Notes: generated from the sequence alone by a model not told the origin. A stretch of 64,000 nt of DNA from Paenibacillus barcinonensis (GCF_003217495.1 NZ_QJSW01000014.1:62001-126000), one strand, 5' to 3'; positions 9,037 to 17,662 are shown, numbered from the stretch's first letter. Program-made: numbers and translations.

Positions 9037-9076
9037 ATCTACGCTCTGTTTTTATAACAGGGCGTAGATTTTATTC
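9037..9076 (+). terminator. Terminator or attenuator between secreted-protein and lipoprotein genes
   Basis: Arms ATCTACGCTCTGTT and AACAGGGCGTAGAT with a TTTAT loop, followed by TTTATT. The strong hairpin lies inside the presumed gene cluster, so downstream genes may be read through at a lower level or have their own promoter. Confidence 0.8.
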
Positions 9077-9106
9077 GTCTAAACAGATGGGAGATTCGGA
9101 GGAAAT

Positions 9107-10030
9107 ATGAGGAAAATTGTGATCATATTATCTGCAGTTCTATTGATTATTACAATAACCGCTTGTAATAAAAAAAGTGAAGCAGAGTCTAATTTATATC
9201 AAGATAAAGTGAGCGGAGAAAACGAGATTTTACTTTATCATTTAGCGAAACAACAGATGGGCACGTACAACAAATCCACATTTCAATGGAAGCCACTGTA
9301 TGAGAAAGAAAATGTATTTCAATATGTATTTGGGAACGCGAGTAAATTTGTTGTAAGTGGTAATAGTATCGAAAATAATTTTGTGTTGTTAACCGTTAGT
9401 GAAGATCAGAAGAAGATGACTAAGATTTTGGGAATGAAGAATAATCAGGATATTTTTTTCCCGTTAGCTGATGATGGGTCGAACTATTATTACGTTCTAT
9501 ATGAAGATGAAAAAAATGCAAATGAAATAAAGAGAAGTATATTCAAATTGGATGATAAAAATAATATTGAAATTCTATTAAGCACAAACGAAATGATAAC
9601 TTCAGGAGTTATTATTGAATCCACGCTATATTACACAGCGTACGATCAAAAAAATGATAGTTACACAGCGTATTCTTTTTCTTTAGATGAAAAAGGTATG
9701 AATGCGAAGGTAAAGGTAGTCAAGGAAGGGCTTCCTACACGTGAATTATATAATGTTAAAGGTGAGTTATATTTTTCAAGTGAAAACAAAATATTCAATA
9801 ATGAACGAACGTTCAATAAAAAAGATGAAAACTTTTTTGTAGATCATTTACTGGTTCAATTCTTTCCAGATGCAAATCAAGATTTAGTTTGCATTGTAGT
9901 GAATACAGAAACGAATGAGGAACTGGGACGTTACAAAAGACCAGTTAATTTTGAAAATATAGATAACACGCTTGTTATTTACTGTGAGGATGGCTTGTTT
10001 ACTTTGGATATTGGGGGGCAACGCAGTTGA
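9107..10030 (+). CDS. Lipoprotein, unknown function, linked to an ABC transporter
   Basis: A 307-residue protein with a type II signal peptide; the lipobox ends ITITAC-N, with the lipidated Cys near residue 20. The mature part alternates short hydrophobic strands with acidic turns (for example YYYVLYEDEK), as in beta-propeller-like extracytoplasmic sensors; that fold is a guess. Codons are strongly AT-rich. Its stop TGA overlaps the TTG start of the ATPase gene, implying coupled translation. It could be an immunity protein, an adaptor or a substrate receptor of the transporter. Confidence 0.75.
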   Translation: MRKIVIILSAVLLIITITACNKKSEAESNLYQDKVSGENEILLYHLAKQQMGTYNKSTFQWKPLYEKENVFQYVFGNASKFVVSGNSIENNFVLLTVSEDQKKMTKILGMKNNQDIFFPLADDGSNYYYVLYEDEKNANEIKRSIFKLDDKNNIEILLSTNEMITSGVIIESTLYYTAYDQKNDSYTAYSFSLDEKGMNAKVKVVKEGLPTRELYNVKGELYFSSENKIFNNERTFNKKDENFFVDHLLVQFFPDANQDLVCIVVNTETNEELGRYKRPVNFENIDNTLVIYCEDGLFTLDIGGQRS

Positions 10031-10638
10031 CTATATCCTTAAGGGACATTCAATTTAAATTTGGGGGGAAAGTTGTATTAGAGCGTCTGAGTTACCATTT
10101 TACTGAAGGTATTTACTTAATTAGTGGAGAGAGTGGTAGTGGGAAAACAACCTTACTGAATTTAATTAAAGGTTTTGTGCATGCAGATACAGGAGAAATG
10201 GAGAGAACGGGATCTATTTCCTATATGATGCAAGAAACAATGCTGTTTTCTAACTTAACAGTGCTTGAGAATTACAGTTTAAAATACGCTCTCTATCACG
10301 AAATGAATCTGGAAGAATGCAAAGCTATGTTATTACAAGAGATGAAATTAATTGGACTACCAGAAGATTTATTAACCATGAAGGTCTCCTCTTTATCAGG
10401 AGGACAAAAAAGAAAATTAGAAGTGTTGTTGATATCATGTGATTCTTCCGACGTTATTCTACTTGATGAACCGGTGGCTAACCTAGATAAAGTAAGTATT
10501 CAGCAGATGGCAACGTATATTGAGAATCATTGGTCAGATGAGAAAACCGTGATTATTTCGAGTCATAGTGAAATAGTGTTTAAGGGACAGGTACAACGTC
10601 TAGTGTTAGAAGAAAAAAAACTACGAAGTGCTCATTAA
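10027..10638 (+). CDS. ABC transporter ATP-binding protein (MacB/LolD-like)
   Basis: A 203-residue single ATPase domain. Walker A is SGESGSGKTTL (about residue 34), Q-loop YMMQETMLF, signature LSGGQKRKLE, Walker B VILLDEPVANLD and switch His in SSHSE. The short size and the FtsX-like permease partner fit MacB/LolD-type transporters, including those linked to bacteriocin export or immunity. The TTG start lies in the overlap with the lipoprotein stop, and GGGGGG upstream serves as the ribosome binding site. Confidence 0.9.
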   Translation: MTISLRDIQFKFGGKVVLERLSYHFTEGIYLISGESGSGKTTLLNLIKGFVHADTGEMERTGSISYMMQETMLFSNLTVLENYSLKYALYHEMNLEECKAMLLQEMKLIGLPEDLLTMKVSSLSGGQKRKLEVLLISCDSSDVILLDEPVANLDKVSIQQMATYIENHWSDEKTVIISSHSEIVFKGQVQRLVLEEKKLRSAH

Positions 10639-10679
10639 AACTCCAAATGATATAGTGAGTAAGCCAACGGAGGATACCT

Positions 10680-11885
10680 ATGAATCCAAGTCAGATTTAT
10701 AAGCATATAATTCAAAAATCAAAAAAAACATATTATAGAATGATCTTAATCATGTCCCTGATTCTTCTTATTATTTCTTCTTATTCATTTTTTTATATGT
10801 TTAATCAGTCATCAAACAATGATAACTTTTATAACAATTCTAATGCACATATTATCAGGATTGAAGGGAAGATGAATAATAATACTTTAAACAAGTTAAA
10901 CCATGAGGATGTTGAACAAATAAAGGATGTATTAAATGAGCGTGGACAGTCGTATAAACTATCCCAGATTTTTAAATTATCTAGTGGGATAATGGACGCG
11001 TCTGATAATAAAGGGATGATCCTGTACGGTTTAGATGACAATTTCCCAGAAATGGTTAACCGACCTTTTCAGATGAAAAGTGATGTACTCTATTCTGATA
11101 CAGCATCAAAAGAACTAAAAATGATTATTCCTCATATCCAATTTACGGAACAAGGAGATGTTCAGTCCAACTCTACTGAAGTGAAGACGTATCAAATTGG
11201 AAATATCTACGATATGATTGATGCTTCAGATATGACATACTTTTTTTCTCGAAAAATTCATGATCTGCCTATGATGTTTACATCACAAGTAACACTAGAG
11301 GGTATTTTAGATATCATGTTCATGGATAAAAAGAAAGGGGATCATGTCGAAGAAACAAGCATTTATAAATATATTGACGTAGAAGAAGTTCTTTTATACG
11401 TTGATGATATTGGAGCGTTAGGGGATTTGGTAGGGCAATACCGAGAGTCAAATTTTCTTGTTTCATATGCGTTTGATTCCTTTGAAAGCTTTAGTGAGGA
11501 TTTATGGAAGTCGAATATTCTCTACAATATAATATTAGTAATCATGATAATAATCAGTACAATGTACATCTTGTTAACCTACCGAAATTATTTGAAATCT
11601 CAACAAAAAGATATTGGTGTTTTTAAAATATTTGGATACTCTAATCAGAGTATCAAGAAGATATATAGCCAAGTTCTTTTTAAGCTATTTGGGACTGTCT
11701 TTACTGTAGCGTTTATATTCAATATAATCATTTGCTTCAATCGGTGGGACGCATTCATTTTAGTATTCGCTATCGAGTCTATAATGTTATTGTTCATTAT
11801 ATGGTTCATTATACAATATCAGATAAAAAGTATTATTAATAAGGGAGTCTTATTTTTAGTTAAAGATGATAAGGAATTTGAATAA
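10680..11885 (+). CDS. FtsX/MacB-like ABC transporter permease
   Basis: A 401-residue membrane protein: one N-terminal membrane segment (about 21-41), an extracytoplasmic domain of about 220 residues, then three C-terminal segments (about 280-300, 335-355, 362-380). This one-plus-three layout is typical of MacB/FtsX permeases, and KDIGVFKIFGYSNQSIKKIY matches the coupling helix that docks on the ATPase. It would dimerise and work with the ATPase 41 bp upstream. The start follows GGAGGATACCT. Very AT-rich codon use compared with the copper genes suggests horizontal acquisition. Confidence 0.85.
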   Translation: MNPSQIYKHIIQKSKKTYYRMILIMSLILLIISSYSFFYMFNQSSNNDNFYNNSNAHIIRIEGKMNNNTLNKLNHEDVEQIKDVLNERGQSYKLSQIFKLSSGIMDASDNKGMILYGLDDNFPEMVNRPFQMKSDVLYSDTASKELKMIIPHIQFTEQGDVQSNSTEVKTYQIGNIYDMIDASDMTYFFSRKIHDLPMMFTSQVTLEGILDIMFMDKKKGDHVEETSIYKYIDVEEVLLYVDDIGALGDLVGQYRESNFLVSYAFDSFESFSEDLWKSNILYNIILVIMIIISTMYILLTYRNYLKSQQKDIGVFKIFGYSNQSIKKIYSQVLFKLFGTVFTVAFIFNIIICFNRWDAFILVFAIESIMLLFIIWFIIQYQIKSIINKGVLFLVKDDKEFE

Positions 11886-11951
11886 TTTGTTATCGAATTA
11901 AAAGTTAGAAGGTAATTATGCCCAAGTTAGTAATAGTCCTCACAGGCAAAG

Positions 11952-11992
11952 CAGAAAAGGAGTCAGATTGTATTGACTTCAATTCTGTTTTA
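11952..11992 (+). terminator. Probable terminator closing the AT-rich ABC operon
   Basis: Outer arms CAGAA and TTCTG, inner arms GAGTCA and TTGACTTC, then TTTTATT. The rest of the 310-bp gap before the next gene holds only the promoter and operator described below. Confidence 0.5.
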
Positions 11993-12095
11993 TTGTGGGG
12001 ACTTGTTTGTCTTGATGAAAATATGCTCATATGAAAATAAATCCAGCTTCAATCATGAAAACTTATTTCTCTTTTCTGAATTTCATGAAAAAATA

Positions 12096-12124
12096 TTGAC
12101 AATATAAACATATGCCTATAAAAT
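12096..12124 (+). promoter_or_regulatory. Sigma-A-type promoter of the ABC-2 exporter gene
   Basis: A consensus TTGACA at 12096, a 17-bp spacer, then TAAAAT at 12119. The palindromic operator begins directly after it. Confidence 0.75.
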
Positions 12125-12126
12125 TT

Positions 12127-12155
12127 AAACGATCGTTTGATTCAAACAGATGTTT
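12127..12155. promoter_or_regulatory. Probable TetR operator (two AAAC-N4-GTTT palindromes)
   Basis: AAACGATCGTTT at 12127-12138 and AAACAGATGTTT at 12144-12155, starts 17 bp apart, placed over the expected transcription start. A TetR gene lies in the same cluster (13522) and is the likely binder. A similar pair stands before the other TetR gene of this window. Confidence 0.65.
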
Positions 12156-12197
12156 AAATCAAATTAGAACTATTTTGAAGATGGAGGAATTCACTTT

Positions 12198-13358
12198 ATG
12201 CTGCTAGCTTTACGTACATTGTTCAAAAAACCTCCAGTGATTGTAGGCATTGCTACTGCACTGATGTTTCAGGTTATCTTTAGCGTGATCTGGATGACTG
12301 CATATTCCGGTGTGAATGACCGAACGAATGAATTGAACGTAGCCATTGTCAACGAGGATGGTGAATTATCCAAAGGTATTGCTGATCGGTTGGCAGAGAC
12401 ACTGCCCTTCCACACAGTTGCCAATCTGAGTGCAGCCGAGGCGCTGGATCAGTTAAAGCATCACCAGGTGCACTTGGTATTGAATATTCCGGCTGGCTTC
12501 AATGAGTCCCTTCAGACGGCTGGCTCCACTGCCGAGATCAAATACACCATTAATGAAGCCAATCCGGTGACGATCAAAAGCATGATGCAAGGTGTGTCAC
12601 AGAGCGTGACCAACACGATTAACAAGCAAGCTTCCGCACAAGGGGTACAGACCGTTCTGACTGCTTCGGGTGCTTCTGCTGATCAGGCCGCCAAAGCAGC
12701 TGCAGGTTTGACGAACCGTGTAGAAGGCAAAATAACGTCCATTAATCCCGTGAACGGCATGAATAATCAGATGGTACCGATGATGATGGTGCTTGCATCG
12801 TATGTGGGCGCGATGATCATGGGCATGAATTTACAGATTGCCATGGGGATGTTATCTTCGATGTTTTCCCGTCTAACGCTGTTTGGTGCACGGGTCGTGA
12901 TTAATGTGAGCTCTGCACTCGTTGTTTCCTTGCTAGGCTCTTCTCTCATTGTGGCTCTTGGTGGACAGATTGAACAAGGGTTTATTGCATTCTGGTTATT
13001 CCAGGCATTATTCCTGTGTACCTTTATGTTCTTCTCTCAATTTTTCCTGATCTGCTTCGGGCCGGCAGGAAGTCTGTTTAACATCATTGCCTTGTCCTTG
13101 CAGCTCGTATCCTCCGGTGCCATGGTTCCGCGCGAGCTGCTGAACAGCTTCTATAGCGGTATTGGTCAGTACCTGCCTGCAACTTATGCGGTTCAGGGTA
13201 TTCTGAGTGTTCAGCTTGGTGGGCCGGGCGTGCAATCTGCGGCAGGTTCTATCGTGATTGTACTGCTCGTTGCTATTGCGCTGTCTCTGGTTGTGACCTT
13301 GCTGAAAAAAGGGCGTAAACCGGCGGTTGCACCAAGCCCTGCTACGGCAAACGGCTAA
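12198..13358 (+). CDS. ABC-2/YhgE-like membrane exporter subunit
   Basis: A 386-residue protein with one N-terminal membrane helix (about 16-38), an extracytoplasmic alpha/beta domain of about 160 residues (NVAIVNEDGELSKGIADRLA is typical of the YhgE/Pip and DUF3533/ABC-2 group), and about five to six C-terminal membrane helices. No ATPase is encoded next to it. Start ATG follows GATGGAGGAATTCACTTT. The operator over its promoter and the TetR gene downstream point to an inducible efflux function, as for many TetR-linked ABC-2 exporters. The substrate is unknown. Confidence 0.8.
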   Translation: MLLALRTLFKKPPVIVGIATALMFQVIFSVIWMTAYSGVNDRTNELNVAIVNEDGELSKGIADRLAETLPFHTVANLSAAEALDQLKHHQVHLVLNIPAGFNESLQTAGSTAEIKYTINEANPVTIKSMMQGVSQSVTNTINKQASAQGVQTVLTASGASADQAAKAAAGLTNRVEGKITSINPVNGMNNQMVPMMMVLASYVGAMIMGMNLQIAMGMLSSMFSRLTLFGARVVINVSSALVVSLLGSSLIVALGGQIEQGFIAFWLFQALFLCTFMFFSQFFLICFGPAGSLFNIIALSLQLVSSGAMVPRELLNSFYSGIGQYLPATYAVQGILSVQLGGPGVQSAAGSIVIVLLVAIALSLVVTLLKKGRKPAVAPSPATANG

Positions 13359-13395
13359 GCTGTGCAGACGCCGTTATACTCGCATTATGTTCACT

Positions 13396-13428
13396 CAAGC
13401 ACCCCGGTGATTTTCATCGGGGTGCTTG
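13396..13428. terminator. Strong hairpin between exporter and tetR genes
   Basis: Arms CAAGCACCCCG and CGGGGTGCTTG (11 bp perfect) with an 11-base loop, but no T run. It may be an imperfect terminator or an RNA-stabilising stem. Confidence 0.5.
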
Positions 13429-13521
13429 GTGTAATATAATAGATAGAATGAACTGAGGGCTGGTAGCCGAGCGGATGGGCTAGGGCAACTGATACTGAAC
13501 GGATAAGAGGGAGAGAAACAA

Positions 13522-14118
13522 ATGACGGAACCGGAATTGGATATTAAAACGAGGATATTGCTGTCAGCGAAGAAACTTTTTGCACAGCAGGGGTATGACG
13601 GGACGAGTGTTCGTCAAATCTGTGATGAGGCAGGAGCGAATGTGTCGCTTGTCTCTTACCACTTTGGCGGCAAAGAAAAGGTGTTTGACGCGTTATTTGA
13701 GCATTTCTTCCCCGAGCATATGCTGAGCAAGTTGACTGCTAATACGATGTCTCCAGTAGAAGGTATCCGCCAAATTGTTGATGAAGTCGTAAGATTTACG
13801 ATGACAGATCGTGAGATGAGCGATATTGTGCAGTTGGAAATTACGCTTCGTACTCACCGGACTGCCACGGTATTTCAATATTTGGACCCGGTCTGGAATA
13901 AAGTGAAGGAATACCTGCAGCAAGGTAAAGATCAAGGCTTGTTCAAGATTGAATCGTCCTCTTATGCCATGCTTCAGGTGATGGGAGTGGCCCTTGCTCA
14001 CAAACGGGCCAAGCACTCACGTTTTGGTTTCGATTATCAGGATATGAACACAGAGGAACTTGCCAAACAGACGGTTCAGTTCGTACTTCGAGGATTAGGA
14101 GTGAATAGCCATGAATGA
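13522..14118 (+). CDS. TetR family transcriptional regulator
   Basis: A 198-residue regulator. The N-terminal helix-turn-helix is TRILLSAKKLFAQQGYDGTS then VRQICDEAGANVSLVSYHFG (about residues 10-50), with GGKEKVFDALFEHF following as usual. The C-terminal ligand domain is not diagnostic. Start ATG follows GAGGGAGAGAAACAA. The stop overlaps the nitroreductase start by 8 bp, so both are likely made together. It probably represses the exporter promoter at 12096. Confidence 0.9.
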   Translation: MTEPELDIKTRILLSAKKLFAQQGYDGTSVRQICDEAGANVSLVSYHFGGKEKVFDALFEHFFPEHMLSKLTANTMSPVEGIRQIVDEVVRFTMTDREMSDIVQLEITLRTHRTATVFQYLDPVWNKVKEYLQQGKDQGLFKIESSSYAMLQVMGVALAHKRAKHSRFGFDYQDMNTEELAKQTVQFVLRGLGVNSHE

Positions 14119-14854
14119 AACCATTGAACTGATGATGAAACACCGCTCCGTGCGCAAATTCAAGCCGGACCCGGTTAGTGAGGAGCAGCTCGCTGCTATC
14201 GTTGCAGCAGGACAGATGGCATCCTCATCAAGCAATGTACAGGCGTATTCGGTGATTGCTGTAACGGATCAGGAGCAGAAGGCCAAGCTGGCTGAGCTCG
14301 CAGGTAATCAGGCCTATGTGAATGAATGTCCGGTCTTTCTCGTATGGTGTGCTGACCTGTATCGTCTGCAGGATGCGGCGAAACGACACCTTCCCGAGAA
14401 GGAGTCTTATGCAGATACAACCGAGAATTTCATGGTCGCGACAATTGATGCTGCACTGGCATCCCAGAATGCCGCGCTTGCAGCGGAATCCCTTGGCTTC
14501 GGCATCGTGTACATCGGCGGACTTCGCACCCGTATTGAAGAAGTGGCTGCATTGCTTGAATTACCAGTTGGTGTATACCCGGTATATGGCATGTGCATCG
14601 GAGTGGCGGATCAGGAGACGGGCATTCGTCCACGTCTGCCGCTCAAGGCTGTGCTCCACCATAATCGTTATCAGCCTGAACAGAGTTTGCAAGGGGTTCA
14701 GGATTACGATATTACAACGACGGAATACTTGAAGGAGCGGACGAATGGTGAGCGCACAACCCCATGGTCTGAACTGATGGCAAAGCGTCTAACTGAACCG
14801 GCACGTCTGCAAGTAAGAGCATTTCTGGAGCGCAGAGGTTTCCTGAAGCGATAA
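14111..14854 (+). CDS. NADPH-dependent oxygen-insensitive nitroreductase (NfsA/FRP-like)
   Basis: A 247-residue flavoprotein of the nitroreductase superfamily. MKHRSVRKFKPDPVSEEQL near the start supplies the FMN phosphate contacts (R-S-x-R), then QMASSSSNVQAYSVIAV, and ESLGFGIVYIGGLR in the middle, all like NfsA and NfrA1. It reduces nitro compounds, quinones or flavins with NADPH. The overlap with tetR suggests a detoxification unit under the same regulator. Confidence 0.9.
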   Translation: MNETIELMMKHRSVRKFKPDPVSEEQLAAIVAAGQMASSSSNVQAYSVIAVTDQEQKAKLAELAGNQAYVNECPVFLVWCADLYRLQDAAKRHLPEKESYADTTENFMVATIDAALASQNAALAAESLGFGIVYIGGLRTRIEEVAALLELPVGVYPVYGMCIGVADQETGIRPRLPLKAVLHHNRYQPEQSLQGVQDYDITTTEYLKERTNGERTTPWSELMAKRLTEPARLQVRAFLERRGFLKR

Positions 14855-14932
14855 AGCGAGATTACCTTTAAGGCTTAAACGGCTGCAAAGACACCAGAAG
14901 CAGGAACAGAGTAAAGACAGCGTATAGATGGA

Positions 14933-15025
14933 AAAGAGCCAGTCGGCCATGACTGGACGGTATCTCCAAGGATAGTCGGCTATGACTAGCGGAGTGCTGT
15001 TCAGCATAAGGTCGGCGGGCTCTTT
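14933..15025. other. Multi-branched palindromic structure between convergent genes
   Basis: A closing stem AAAGAGCC / GGCTCTTT encloses three hairpins: CCAGTC-GGCCAT-GACTGG, then CTCC..TAGTC-GGCTAT-GACTA..GGAG, then TGCT-GTTC-AGCA. The first two have near-identical loops (GGCCAT and GGCTAT) and stems, like a duplicated hairpin. It could serve as a bidirectional terminator for the nitroreductase and TatD genes, but it is more elaborate than usual. Confidence 0.6.
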
Positions 15026-15075
15026 ATGTTGATTTACCATAACATAGCTACACTGCTGCTGGATTTTCGTTTCTG

Positions 15076-15885
15076 TTATTCAGGCAGACGGTAGAAGCGC
15101 TTCGCATTTCGGTAAAACAGACGTGCTGCTCGCTCGGTACCCATCCCCGTAATCTCGCTCCAGGCCTGAATCACCTGACGTGTCATGACGGGATGTGTCA
15201 TACGTCCCTGAAATGGTCCTTCAAAGGGCCAGGGCCCGTCCGTTTCGGCCATCACTTGCTCCGCGGGATACTGTCGTGCCAGCTCACGAATCTCTGTTTC
15301 ATACCTGATATCTGGTGTGAACGAGATAAAATATCCGTTGTTTGCCATGCGCCGGATGGTCTGCCTTGCGCCTTTGAACCAGTGAAAATGTGCCCGTGTA
15401 AACTGATGCTTTTCGAGCAGCTCACAGGCGATCTCTGCATCCTCATACACAGCGTGTAGAACAATCGGTTTATTGTGCTTTTTGGCTAACCTAATGAACT
15501 GCTCCAGCAGATCGACATAACCACTCTGATCAAAGTCCAGGCCGGCTCGGCGTGCTTCTTCACGATTATAATAGGGTAAGCCAACCTCTCCAATGGCTAC
15601 AGCATGTTCGATGTGTTCTTCAATCCAGTGAAAGAGCTGCTCTTGATCGGTTGCAGAGGGTAGCGGCTGCTCGGGATGATATCCGAAGGCTGGATAAATA
15701 TAGCGCGGATACTGCTTGGCAAGCTCAAGGTTCTCCTGAGCGGAAGCGAGATCCATAGAAACTGCGATCAGGGCTTCCACCTGCTGATTCGGCAAGCTGA
15801 GCAGCAGCTCATTCCGTTCCTCTGGCGTATATTTATCCAAATGAATATGAGTGTCGATTAATGGTGCAAAGGCTTGAGAGTGCAT
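15076..15885 (-). CDS. TatD family metal-dependent hydrolase
   Basis: A 269-residue TIM-barrel nuclease/hydrolase. Metal ligands are visible as IDTHIHLD (first two His), IGEVGLPYY (Glu), PIVLHAVYE (His), AHFHWF (His) and AETDGPW (Asp). This is the TatD pattern, with a somewhat divergent sequence. TatD enzymes act as 3'-5' exonucleases on DNA or RNA. The start follows AAGGAGGAATTCCCTC. It is a single gene on the minus strand, downstream of the thiamine-precursor transporter operon and separated from it by a terminator. Confidence 0.88.
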   Translation of the reverse strand: MHSQAFAPLIDTHIHLDKYTPEERNELLLSLPNQQVEALIAVSMDLASAQENLELAKQYPRYIYPAFGYHPEQPLPSATDQEQLFHWIEEHIEHAVAIGEVGLPYYNREEARRAGLDFDQSGYVDLLEQFIRLAKKHNKPIVLHAVYEDAEIACELLEKHQFTRAHFHWFKGARQTIRRMANNGYFISFTPDIRYETEIRELARQYPAEQVMAETDGPWPFEGPFQGRMTHPVMTRQVIQAWSEITGMGTERAARLFYRNAKRFYRLPE

Positions 15886-15972
15886 GAGGGAATTCCTCCT
15901 TGTATCGGTTTACATCATATATAACGCCAATTCCCGGCACATGGATCACCTAATTAAGGAAAAAATAACTAA

Positions 15973-16001
15973 AAAGCCCGCTATCAAGATAGGCGGGCTT
16001 T
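15973..16001 (-). terminator. Terminator of the ThiXYZ-like operon
   Basis: Read on the minus strand: arms AAAGCCCGCCTAT and ATAGCGGGCTTT, then a T run. The 5' arm overlaps the last codons and stop of the ATPase gene. Confidence 0.85.
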
Positions 16002-16853
16002 CTGCTGTTCTTCTTTCATCCACTGGGCAATCTGCCGTTTACGTTTGAGAAAAGCAGGATCTTCGGTCATTTCCTCTCGTCTCGGACGGTCAAAAGGAAC
16101 CTGAACCTCATGCAGCACAGCAGCAGGCCGGTTCGATAACACATACACGCGATCCGCCAGCAGCAATGCTTCCTCAATATTATGCGTGATGAACAGCACC
16201 GAGCGGCGGTTCTGTTCCCAGATATCTAGCAGCCAGCGCTGCATGTCGCTTCGGGTCAGAGCATCAAGCGCACTGAACGGTTCATCCAGCAGCATCAGCT
16301 CCTGCGGGCTGAGCAGCGCGCGCAGAAAGGCAACACGCTGCTGCATTCCGCCGGATAGCTGATGCGGGTAGGCCTGCTCGAATCCGGCAAGACCAACGCT
16401 GCCAAGCCACTGTCTTGCTTCGGCGAGCGCTTCGGGACGTGGAGCAGGTTGAGTATTGGAGGCAGTAAAGGCTGCTGTAGAGGCCACCTCGCTCGCCAGT
16501 AGCACATTCTCTTCAATCGTTCGCCAAGGGAACAGGGCGGGCTGCTGAGGCATATAACTGATATGCCCGCGTTGCGCTGTGACCCGTATGCCGTTCATAA
16601 GCACCTCTCCCGCCTGCGGCTTTAGCAAGCCGCCAATGATGTGGAACAGGGTGCTTTTGCCGCAGCCGGACGGGCCAACGATGGCGACGAACTCCCCTTT
16701 GGCCACCGTCAGGGACAAGCCATTCAGAACAGGCAGCTTACGCCGCCGTTCCTTGAAGGAAACGTGCACATCAACGATCTCCAGCGCAGGTGCAACAGGG
16801 GAGGCTTGATTCGTTTCCCCAACAGAGCCGGGTTTGTCCTGTAGCTGTTTCAT
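15984..16853 (-). CDS. thiZ: ABC transporter ATPase, thiamine-precursor uptake (ThiZ-like)
   Basis: A 289-residue ATPase of the SsuB/TauB/ThiZ type. Walker A is GPSGCGKST (about residue 67), Q-loop YMPQQPALFPWR, signature LSGGMQQRVAFLRALL, Walker B LMLLDEPFSALD and His switch FITHNIEEA. The ATG at 16853 is chosen because the frame beyond it is unlike the family and overlaps the permease gene. It forms the end of a minus-strand operon with the binding protein, the thiamine-binding protein and the permease under a TPP riboswitch, so it powers uptake of a pyrimidine thiamine precursor. Confidence 0.88.
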   Translation of the reverse strand: MKQLQDKPGSVGETNQASPVAPALEIVDVHVSFKERRRKLPVLNGLSLTVAKGEFVAIVGPSGCGKSTLFHIIGGLLKPQAGEVLMNGIRVTAQRGHISYMPQQPALFPWRTIEENVLLASEVASTAAFTASNTQPAPRPEALAEARQWLGSVGLAGFEQAYPHQLSGGMQQRVAFLRALLSPQELMLLDEPFSALDALTRSDMQRWLLDIWEQNRRSVLFITHNIEEALLLADRVYVLSNRPAAVLHEVQVPFDRPRREEMTEDPAFLKRKRQIAQWMKEEQQKARLS

Positions 16854-16903
16854 ATGGTGATCACATCCTAAGTACAGACTGTGGTACAGATTGAATTTAT
16901 CAT

Positions 16904-17662
16904 TTATCGCTTCTGTGGTCGCCAGCGCACAAGCAGCTTTTCCAGCAGGGCAATGAACAGGAACAGCAGCAGGCTGAGCGCTACAATAATCATGATTGCC
17001 ACAAAGAGGCGATCTGTTCGGTAAGCAGACTTCTGCAGCATCATATAATAGCCGATGCCCTTGTCGGCACCAATCCATTCGGCAATGATTGCACCCATCA
17101 CGCTGTAGGTCGCAGCAATTTTAATGCCGGAGAATACCGATGGAAGGGCATGGGGAAGCTCCAGCTTCCAGAAGATATGATGTCGCTTCGCTCCCGCCAT
17201 ACGCATGTAGTTCATCATCGCGGCATCGGTGCGTGTCAGTCCATCCATAGCGGCAACTGCTACCGGGAAGAAGCAGACCAGAATAATCGTAATCAGCTTG
17301 GGCAACAGGCCAAAGCCAAACCAGATCAGCAGGAGCGGGGCCAGCGCGATGGTCGGAATATTTTGACTGAGAATAAGTAAAGGATACAAGGCTGATTTGA
17401 GAAAAGGAATGAGATGCAGCACCATCGCAATAACCAGGCCAACCGCTGTCCCGGCCGCGAAGCCGATGAGTGTTAGCTGTATCGTAGCGGAGGCATGCAT
17501 GCCGAGACGCTCGGCCTGTGAAGCTGCTTCACGGGCGATGTCGGACGGTGCAGGCAGCATCCATTTCTCAATATGGAACAGGGAGACCGCCCCTTGCCAT
17601 ATCGCAATAAAGAGAATAACCGCCACAAGGGGCGGCCATACACTTTTGAAATAAGCAGACAT
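16904..17662 (-). CDS. thiX: ABC transporter permease, thiamine-precursor uptake (ThiX-like)
   Basis: A 252-residue permease with about six membrane helices. The EAA loop, MRMAGAKRHHIFWKLELPHA then LPSVFSGIKIA, contacts the ATPase. The sequence style (SsuC/ThiX group) and position in the TPP-controlled operon give the role. Its ATG overlaps the stop of the preceding gene by one base (TAATG), so translation is coupled. Confidence 0.88.
   Translation of the reverse strand: MSAYFKSVWPPLVAVILFIAIWQGAVSLFHIEKWMLPAPSDIAREAASQAERLGMHASATIQLTLIGFAAGTAVGLVIAMVLHLIPFLKSALYPLLILSQNIPTIALAPLLLIWFGFGLLPKLITIILVCFFPVAVAAMDGLTRTDAAMMNYMRMAGAKRHHIFWKLELPHALPSVFSGIKIAATYSVMGAIIAEWIGADKGIGYYMMLQKSAYRTDRLFVAIMIIVALSLLLFLFIALLEKLLVRWRPQKR

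Noticed and set aside
13450-13500. tRNA-like words (GGTAGCCGAGCGGATGGGCTAG) before tetR
   Set aside because: No acceptor stem, T-loop (GTTCRANTC) or anticodon arm can be completed, so it is not a tRNA.
16854-17078. N-terminal extension of the ThiZ-like ATPase frame
   Set aside because: The extra 75 residues are Cys-rich, unlike the family, and overlap the permease gene; the ATG at 16853 is better.
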